From Methylobacterium terricola (lineage in GTDB: Bacteria > Pseudomonadota > Alphaproteobacteria > Rhizobiales > Beijerinckiaceae), in the NCBI RefSeq assembly GCF_006151805.1, contig NZ_VDDA01000003.1, positions 558,001 to 622,000 of the forward strand: a stretch of DNA of 64,000 nucleotides, read 5' to 3'. This document shows positions 1-5,879 of the stretch, one piece after another; within the stretch, counting starts at the first letter, position 1, and each line of letters begins with the position of its first letter. The notes beneath the pieces are model-generated. The model was given only the letters and a program-made list of their open reading frames with translations, did not search any database and was not told the origin of the DNA. Made by a program: the position numbers and the translations under genes.

Positions 1-496
1 GGAAGAACTGGCGAAACAGCAGCGTTGCCGTCGCCGAGGCGATCAGCGGCAGGGCGAGGCCCGCATAGGTATCGAGCAGGCCAAGATCCGCCGCGACCTT
101 GTAGGTCGGGTAGATCCGCACCTCGACCGGCAGCATCAGGGTGACGAAGATCGCCCAGAAGGCGGTCTGCCGGAGCGGGAACTTGAAGTAGATCAGCGCA
201 TAGGCCGAGAGCAGCGAGATGAAGATCTTTCCGAGCGCGATGGCGAGCGCCATGATCGTGCTGTTGAGGAGCATCACCCCGACGGGTACGCCGGCCATGC
301 CGGATTCGGTCAGCGCCCGCCGGTAGGTCTCGAGCCCGTGCCCGCCCGGCCAGAGCGGCATCTGGCCGTTGGCGATGGTGGCGGCATCATGCGTCGAACC
401 GATCAGCGCGAGGTAGACCGGGAAGACGACGATGCCGACCCCGAGGCAGAGCACGAGATGCGGGATCAGGTTGCCGAAGCGGCGGTTCTCGACCAA
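1..496 (-). CDS. ugpE: sn-glycerol-3-phosphate ABC transporter permease UgpE (C-terminus cut by window edge)
   Basis: Inner-membrane permease of the UgpBAEC importer for glycerol-3-phosphate and its diesters. About 165 residues are visible. The N-terminus (LVENRRFGNLIPHLVLCLG) and the stretch FVTLMLPVEVRIYPTYKV are close to what I know of UgpE proteins, so the family call is firm. The start must be TTG at 496: the in-frame stop TAA lies 11 codons upstream, no ATG or GTG lies between, and a GGGAG Shine-Dalgarno precedes it. In the usual order ugpA lies directly upstream of ugpE, but here a PfkB kinase does. The rest of the gene and any ugpC lie left of the window. Confidence 0.85.
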   Translation of the reverse strand, partial: MVENRRFGNLIPHLVLCLGVGIVVFPVYLALIGSTHDAATIANGQMPLWPGGHGLETYRRALTESGMAGVPVGVMLLNSTIMALAIALGKIFISLLSAYALIYFKFPLRQTAFWAIFVTLMLPVEVRIYPTYKVAADLGLLDTYAGLALPLIASATATLLFRQFF

Positions 497-615
497 CGGG
501 GCCGCTCCCTGGCGGATGGTTTCTTAGGTCCCGGTGCCGCACCAGGATGACGGGCGTGCGACGGCTCCTATCATCGGTCAAGCTCTGACGGAAGCGCCGC
601 CCGCCCGAAACCGTC

Positions 616-1611
616 CTACAGGCCGGCTTCCGCCGCCAGCGCCTTGAGATCCGCCTGCGGCCGGGCGCCGAGATGCGAGATGATCTCCGCCGCTGCGACC
701 GCGCCGAGGCGGGCGCAATCGGCGTGGTCGAGGCCGCGGGCGAGGCCGGCGAGGAAGCCCGCCGCGAACAGGTCGCCGGCGCCGGTGGTGTCGACCACCT
801 CGCGCACGGGCGAGGCCGGCACGGATCGCGTCTCGGTCCCCGAGACCACCAGGGCGCCCTCCTCGGAGCGGGTGACGACGCCGAGGAGCCCCGTCTCCTG
901 GCGCAGGGCCGCCAGCGCCGCGTCGGCATCCGCGGTCTGGTACAGGCTCTTCAGCTCGTGGATGTTGGCGAACAGGATGTCGAGGCTGCCGTCGCGGATC
1001 AGGCCGATGAACTCGTCGCGGTAGCGGTCGACGCAGAACGCATCGGAGAGGGTCAGGGCGACCTTGTTGCCGGCACCATGGGCGATCTGGACCGCCTTGC
1101 GGAACGCCTCCTTGGCGGCCGGCGGGTCCCACAGGTAGCCCTCGAGATAGACGTGGCGGGCGCTCTTCACGACCTCCGCGTCCACGTCCGCGGCGGTGAG
1201 GCCCTGGCAGGCGCCGAGATAGGTGTTCATGGTGCGCTCGCCGTCCGGCGTGACCAGCACGAAGCAGCGCGCCGTGGCCGGGCCCTCGGCGGCCGGGGCG
1301 ACGCCGAACTGCACGCCGGTGGCGTTGAGGTCGTGGGCGAAGAGGCGGCCGAGCTCGTCGTCCCGCACCTTGCCGACGAAGCCGGCCCGCGCGCCGAGCA
1401 GGGCCGCGCCCACCGCCGTGTTGGCGCCCGAGCCGCCCGAGATCACCGTCGCCGGCCCCATCACCCCGAACAGGTGCTCGGCCCGCGCCTCGTCGATGAG
1501 CTGCATGGCGCCCTTGTGCACGCTCTCGCGCACCAGGAAGGCCTCGTCGGTGCGGGCCATCACGTCGACGATGGCGTTGCCGAGGACGAGGAGGTCGAGG
1601 GGGGCGGTCAT
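616..1611 (-). CDS. PfkB-family carbohydrate/nucleoside kinase (adenosine kinase-like)
   Basis: Cytosolic ATP-dependent kinase of the ribokinase/PfkB fold, 331 residues. The N-terminal LDLLVLGNAIVDVMA strand, the substrate loop ISGGSGANTAVGAALLG, and the C-terminal anion-hole signature DTTGAGDLFAAGFLAG with its catalytic Asp are all visible. Overall it resembles the bacterial adenosine/sugar kinase branch (long 'VRESVHKGAMQLID' region) more than 6-phosphofructokinase. I chose the ATG at 1611 because it sits directly before the first beta strand; an ATG 18 bases upstream is possible. It lies 119 bases upstream of ugpE on the same strand, so co-transcription is possible. The substrate (adenosine, ribose, fructose or another sugar) cannot be decided from sequence. 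Confidence 0.85.
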   Translation of the reverse strand: MTAPLDLLVLGNAIVDVMARTDEAFLVRESVHKGAMQLIDEARAEHLFGVMGPATVISGGSGANTAVGAALLGARAGFVGKVRDDELGRLFAHDLNATGVQFGVAPAAEGPATARCFVLVTPDGERTMNTYLGACQGLTAADVDAEVVKSARHVYLEGYLWDPPAAKEAFRKAVQIAHGAGNKVALTLSDAFCVDRYRDEFIGLIRDGSLDILFANIHELKSLYQTADADAALAALRQETGLLGVVTRSEEGALVVSGTETRSVPASPVREVVDTTGAGDLFAAGFLAGLARGLDHADCARLGAVAAAEIISHLGARPQADLKALAAEAGL

Positions 1612-1680
1612 GCAGGGGCTCGTGCGCAAGATGCTGCGCCGCCTGTCGCATCCGGTGCCCGGGGGGTCAAGCGCGGGGGT

Positions 1681-2232
1681 TCACGGCTCCTCGAACAGGG
1701 ATGTGACGGCGAGTTCGAGGCCCGGCGGGTCGAGCCTCAGCCTGCCGTCCTGCACGAAGGCGGTCTCGATCCCGTCCCCGGCCCGGCGGTGATGGATGAC
1801 CACGCGCCGGTCCGGATCGACCATCAGGTCATGGTGGATGCTCGGCACGCGGAACTCGCCGGTCGGTTTCTCGCTCGCGTCGGTCCGGCGGGTGCTCGGT
1901 GACGAGACCTCGACGACGATGACCGGGTCGGGGACCTCGGCGGAGTTCGCGTCCCTGCGCGGTCCACAATGGACCAAAGCGTCCGGCTCATACGCGGTGC
2001 TGTCGTCGATGCGGACAGTCATGCCGTCCGGCATCGCCCGACATGGCAGCGCGGCCGCCCGAATGCCGCGCCGCAGCGCGATGTAGGTGGCGGCCGTGAC
2101 CTCCGCGTGCACCACGCGCTCCGGTGTCGTCGCGTACGCCTCGCCCCGCACGAGCTCGCAGCGGCCGGGATTCGTCTCGCTCCAGACCAGGTACTCGTCC
2201 ACGCTCATCTGCGTCTGCGGAAGCGACTTCAT
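1681..2232 (-). CDS. Uma2/DUF820 family restriction-endonuclease-fold protein
   Basis: 183-residue protein of the Uma2 (DUF820) family, a PD-(D/E)XK nuclease-fold family common in cyanobacteria and Methylobacterium-type genomes; biological role unknown. Seen here: the N-terminal MSVDEYLVW motif, LVRGEAYA, the YEPDALVHCG segment carrying the acidic metal ligand, and the core VIVVEVSSPSTRRTD...SEK with Glu and Lys of the active site. The C-terminal VDPDRRVVIHHRR strand is typical. Start ATG at 2232; an internal ATG before SVDEYL is an alternative. A second, decayed copy lies directly upstream on the same strand, so this is a tandem duplication with one surviving member. Confidence 0.8.
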   Translation of the reverse strand: MKSLPQTQMSVDEYLVWSETNPGRCELVRGEAYATTPERVVHAEVTAATYIALRRGIRAAALPCRAMPDGMTVRIDDSTAYEPDALVHCGPRRDANSAEVPDPVIVVEVSSPSTRRTDASEKPTGEFRVPSIHHDLMVDPDRRVVIHHRRAGDGIETAFVQDGRLRLDPPGLELAVTSLFEEP

Positions 2233-2273
2233 CGCGTCGACCCTGTCGATGGCGGTCCTGCACCGGCATCGTC

Positions 2274-2818
2274 TCACGCCCCTCGGCGCTCGCCCGAGAG
2301 ATCGTCCACCGCGAGCCCGATCCCGGGCGGGTCGAGCGACAGGGTCCCCTCGGTCACGATCCGGGTCTCGATCGTCGCGCCGATCCGGCGGTGATGGATC
2401 AGGCAGGCCCGCCGGGGATCGACCAGCCGGTAGTGCATCACGCCCGGCACCAGGAAGCCGCCGGCGACCGTCGCCCCCGCATCGACCGACCGTGTCCCGG
2501 GCGACAGCCCCTCGACCGATCGCCGGCGGCGGCGCCTCGACCGCGTCGGGGGCCGTTCGGGGCCGCAATAGACCAGCGCGTCCGGCTCGTCGGCGGTGTG
2601 GGCGTCGATCCGCACCGTGATGCCGTCGGGCCGCATCTCGCCGGGCACGCCCAGCGCCCGCAGGCCGCGATCGAGGGCGAACGTGACCCGGGCATGGCAC
2701 GCCCGCTCCGGCGCCATCGCGACGACCTCGCCGGCGACGAGCGCGTGGCGGCCCGGAACCGTCGCGCCCCACGCCAGGAACGCAGCGACATCATGCGGGA
2801 TCGGGGCAGGCCGGCCAT
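2274..2818 (-). pseudogene. Decayed Uma2/DUF820 family gene
   Basis: Homologous to the intact Uma2 gene just downstream (shared EPDALVYCGPER, LSPGTRSVDAG, LVDPRRACLIHHRR, IETRIVTEG, LSLDPPG). The natural-looking start ATG at 2818 reads MAGLPRSRMM and then loses the family frame; the family sequence (DVAAFLAWGATVPG...) continues in a second frame that has no start codon. In the middle, the expected DAVE-PPPAI segment is again in a different frame, giving an Arg-rich insert (RSRRRRRR), and the active-site Lys is replaced by Thr (DAGAT). At least one frameshift near the 5' end plus a damaged core argue for a pseudogene; a sequencing error is less likely with two lesions. Confidence 0.65.
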
Positions 2819-2840
2819 GGGATCAGCCTACCACGCCCCG

Positions 2841-3152
2841 TCACTGCAGCGACTGCATCTCGCAATTCGCGTAGGCCACGCTGCCGTCGGCGTAGGCCTT
2901 GAGCTTGCGGGCATAGGCCTCGGCACCCGTCCGGTAGGGGCCGAGCTGCGCGTTATACGCCTTGATCCCGTCATTGTAGGTGTAGGCCTCCCAGCCCGGG
3001 CACCCGCCCTTGGCGTCGAGGCAGGCGGGCTTCTGCGGCAGGGCGGGCTTGACCGGCTTCTCGCTCGCCGGCGGCGGCATCGGCGCGGTGCAGGCGGCGT
3101 GAGCCGTGACCGGTGTCAGCAGCAGGAGGGCGGCGAGGACGGTGCGGGACAT
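2841..3152 (-). CDS. Small secreted protein of unknown function
   Basis: 103 residues. A clear Sec signal peptide (MSRTVLAALLLLTPVTAHA, cleavage after AHA) is followed by a Pro/Lys-rich stretch (PPPASEKPVKPALPQKP) and a compact region with four Cys (after cleavage: CTAP, ACLDAKGGC, CEMQ) and several Tyr. Even Cys number suggests periplasmic disulfides. I do not recognise the family; the tail GAEAYARKLKAYADGSVAYANCE resembles small periplasmic proteins often annotated as hypothetical in Methylobacterium-like genomes. It is divergent from msrQ, with 114 bases between the two starts. Confidence 0.7.
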   Translation of the reverse strand: MSRTVLAALLLLTPVTAHAACTAPMPPPASEKPVKPALPQKPACLDAKGGCPGWEAYTYNDGIKAYNAQLGPYRTGAEAYARKLKAYADGSVAYANCEMQSLQ

Positions 3153-3266
3153 GGCTCGGTCTCCTCGAAGGGGCAGCCTCTCACGCCATCGTGTGGTCGG
3201 CGGATCGGGTCAAACCGCCGCTCGCGGCTTATCTGTGGCGCATTCCGCACTGCACTCAGGTCCCGA

Positions 3267-4193
3267 ATGACCGTCCACCCCCGGATCGCCACTCCTCGCT
3301 CAGCTCCCGCTCGCATCGCCTGGCCATGGCTCGACCGGGCCGGACGGCTGTCGCGGTTCAAGCTCGCGGTGTTCCTCCTCGCGCTGGCGCCCGGCCTGTG
3401 GTTCACCGCGGCCTACGCCCTCGACCAGCTCGGCGCGAAACCGCTCACCGCCTACCTGCACGCCATGGGCGACTGGTCGGTGCGGTTCCTGATCATCTCG
3501 CTCGCGGTCACGCCGATGCGGCGCATCGCCAACGCGCCGAAGCTGATCCTGGTGCGACGGATGCTGGGTCTGACCGCGCTCGCCTACGCGCTCGTCCACT
3601 TCACGCTCTACATCGCCGACCAGAAGTTCGACCTCGCCCGGGTGGCGAGCGAGATCGTGTTCCGCATCTATCTCACCATCGGCTTCGCGGGCCTGCTCGG
3701 CCTCGCCGTGCTCGGCGTCACCTCGACGGATGGGATGATCCGCCGCCTCGGCAAGGCCTGGCCGCGGCTGCACCGGCTGGTCTACCCGCTCACCGCCCTG
3801 GCGCTGCTGCACTTCTTCCTGCAATCGAAGATCGACGTCTCGAAGCCGGTCTACTGGAGCGGGCTGTTCCTCGCCCTGATGGGCTGGCGGCTGATGCACC
3901 GGTTCAAGGTGCCGACGACGCCGCTGCCGCTTCTCGGCCTCAGCGTGGCCGCCGGTCTCGCGACGGCGGGGCTGGAGGCCCTGTGGTACGCGCTCGCCAC
4001 GGGCGTGCCGGCCGAGGCCGTGCTGTCCGCCAACCTCGACCCCTTCGACGACGTGCGGCCCGCCTGGTGGGTCCTCGGCACGGTGATCCTGATCGTGCCG
4101 CTCAACCTGTGGCAGACGAGAGCGACGTCGGGCGGCAAGGGGTCGTCCGAGAAGGAGCCGGTAGCACGGCCGGCGCGTGCGGCGAAGGTGTGA
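3267..4193 (+). CDS. msrQ: MsrQ/YedZ haem-binding membrane subunit of the MsrPQ methionine sulfoxide reductase
   Basis: 308-residue inner-membrane b-type haem protein that passes quinol electrons to the periplasmic molybdoenzyme MsrP, which repairs oxidised methionines in envelope proteins. Seen: about six hydrophobic helices, the family landmarks TAYLHAMGDWSVRFLIISL, TPMRR, RRMLGLTALAYALVHF (haem-ligand His in the ferric-reductase-like domain) and RLHRLVYPLTALALLHFFL. The ATG at 3267 gives a normal length for alphaproteobacterial MsrQ; the open frame continues far upstream but without family sequence. MsrP is usually the neighbouring gene, yet nothing like it is present on either side here, so it must be encoded elsewhere or be lost. 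The C-terminal Lys/Ala tail is unremarkable. Confidence 0.9.
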   Translation: MTVHPRIATPRSAPARIAWPWLDRAGRLSRFKLAVFLLALAPGLWFTAAYALDQLGAKPLTAYLHAMGDWSVRFLIISLAVTPMRRIANAPKLILVRRMLGLTALAYALVHFTLYIADQKFDLARVASEIVFRIYLTIGFAGLLGLAVLGVTSTDGMIRRLGKAWPRLHRLVYPLTALALLHFFLQSKIDVSKPVYWSGLFLALMGWRLMHRFKVPTTPLPLLGLSVAAGLATAGLEALWYALATGVPAEAVLSANLDPFDDVRPAWWVLGTVILIVPLNLWQTRATSGGKGSSEKEPVARPARAAKV

Positions 4194-4326
4194 TCGATTG
4201 CGCCGGCGGACCTGAAGCCCTCCATCGTCAGCCCGGGGCCGCGCAGCGGACCCCGGGATCCATCACCGCCGGCAGTTCACTCTCATGGTTGATCCCAGGG
4301 TTTGATGGTGCACTCGTCACTCCGGA

Positions 4327-5335
4327 GTGGAGGGAGGCGCCAGGGGACGGGTTCGTCACGGCAGCGCCACAACGACGGAGGCGGTCCGTCGCGCGATCCA
4401 GCATAGTCAAGCGAGCCTGAGGGCACTGGCCAAGCGCCACGGCATCGACCCGACGACCGTGGCCAAGTGGACGCGGCGCAACTCGGTCGCCAACCAGCGC
4501 ACCGGCCCCAAGGAGCTTCGCTCGACGGTACCGTCCTGTCGGCCGACGAGGAGGCGATCGTTGTCGCCTTCCGGCGCCCTGCGCTGCCGCCGCTCGACGA
4601 CTATCTCTACGCGCCCCAGGCTACCATCCCGCGCCTGACCCGCCCGTCGCTGCATCGATGTCGGCAGCGCCACGGCATCAGCCGCCTGCCGGATGTCGAT
4701 GGTGAGCAGAAGCGATCCCGCGTCAAAGTCTACCCGCTCGGCGGCTTCCCCATCGACCTCGCCGAGGTGCGCACAGCGGCGGGTCGGCTCGACCTGTTCG
4801 TGGCCATCGACCGCACCACCAAGTTCGCCTTCATCGAACTGCACGGGCGAGCGACGCGACGCATCGCCGGTGACTTCCTGCGCCATCTGATCGAGGCTGA
4901 GCCCTCTCGGGTGCACACGGATCTCGCCGACAACGGCACCCACTTCACGACGCCCGGCAACGTCGCCCCGGCCGCGCCCCTTATCAAGGAGGCGATCGCG
5001 GCCGGCGAGATCTTCCGCGCCCACAGCTTCGAGTCGGCCTGCCCCCGCAACGACGTGGAGCACCGCCTGACCAAGCCACACTGCCCTTAAACCAACGGTC
5101 AGCTCGAGCGGATGAACCGCACGATCAAGGATACGACCGTCCGGCGCTACCACACCGACAGCCACGCCCAGCTGGGCACGCATCTGGCGGACTTCGTCGT
5201 GCCGACAACTATGGCCGGCGCCTCGAGACCTTACGGGGCCTCACGCCGTATGAGGCCATCTGCAAAGCTTGGATCGCTGAACCGGATCGGTTCAGGGCCA
5301 GCCCGCTCCACCAAATGCCGGGACCAAACACCTAA
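4327..5335 (+). pseudogene. Inactivated IS481-type transposase
   Basis: DDE (rve) transposase of the IS481 group in pieces. The N-terminal helix-turn-helix (GSATTTEAVRRAIQHSQ, LRALAKRHGIDPTTVAKW) is in one frame. Near 4528 a small insertion shifts the frame, and the catalytic core (LSADEEAIVVAFRR, LFVAIDRTTKFAFIEL, the DNGTHF motif) follows in another. At 5088-5090 an in-frame TAA replaces what should be a Trp codon just before TNGQLERMNRTIKD, which holds the catalytic Glu. A third shift near 5200 puts the tail (RRLETLRGLTPYEAICKAW ... QMPGPNT) in yet another frame, ending at the TAA at 5333-5335. Three lesions mean it cannot be functional. I could not define terminal inverted repeats with confidence. 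Confidence 0.9.
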
Positions 5336-5879
5336 TGAACAGGGGAGCCATGTGCCCCTTGAGCGTCGCGCAGAACGAGACGGGCGAGAACTCCCAAGGC
5401 GGCTCTCTAAAAAGCCGCCTTGAATCGCTCCGCTGCCGCCAATGGAACCCCAAGTGTCCCTATCATCCGTTGCCTGAAATGCGGTTATTCCATCCATCAA
5501 CGGGCGACTTCGCTTGCCGAAACATCTGACCGTCCAGGATGCGCCTTAGGATTGATCGTGACGTGTGCGGGTGTGGCAGGGGAGAGCCGTTGCCTGGACC
5601 GAGCGCGTCGCGGGGGCGATCTGTCAGGTTCGGGATATCGGATGGGCAGAGGCGGGGAAGAAGACATCATATGTTTATTTGTAGTGCCTCGAAAAACTGT
5701 GACTGTTCATTCATGATATGGCTGAGAAATGATTTTATGAGATTTTCGAAACATTTTTTGCTTAACATAAGATGCTTGAACATCTGTGATCTGTGGCGTA
5801 CCTTACGTCATGGTAGGGAAATTTTAAATTTTGTGATGTAATTGGTAGGAAATATTCCATATATTGGAGGTCAAACCAA
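5336..5879. promoter_or_regulatory. Intergenic region with an AT-rich upstream zone of the galactose-oxidase gene
   Basis: No gene is supported here. The first 300 bases are ordinary high-GC sequence left over next to the transposase relic. From about 5660 to 5880 composition drops sharply, with runs such as aaacattttttgcttaac and gaaattttaaattttgtg, unlike anything else in the window. The ribosome-binding site GGAGG at 5866-5870 decides the start of the next gene. AT-rich leaders of this kind in high-GC genomes usually mark foreign DNA or silencer-controlled promoters; which applies here is inference. Confidence 0.5.

Noticed and set aside
2124..3266. Long N-terminal extension of msrQ
   Set aside because: Arg/Pro-rich and antisense to the Uma2 genes; MsrQ length is normal from ATG 3267.
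4327..5335. Programmed frameshifting in the transposase
   Set aside because: Two unrelated shifts plus an in-frame stop at a conserved Trp position indicate decay, not a single programmed shift.
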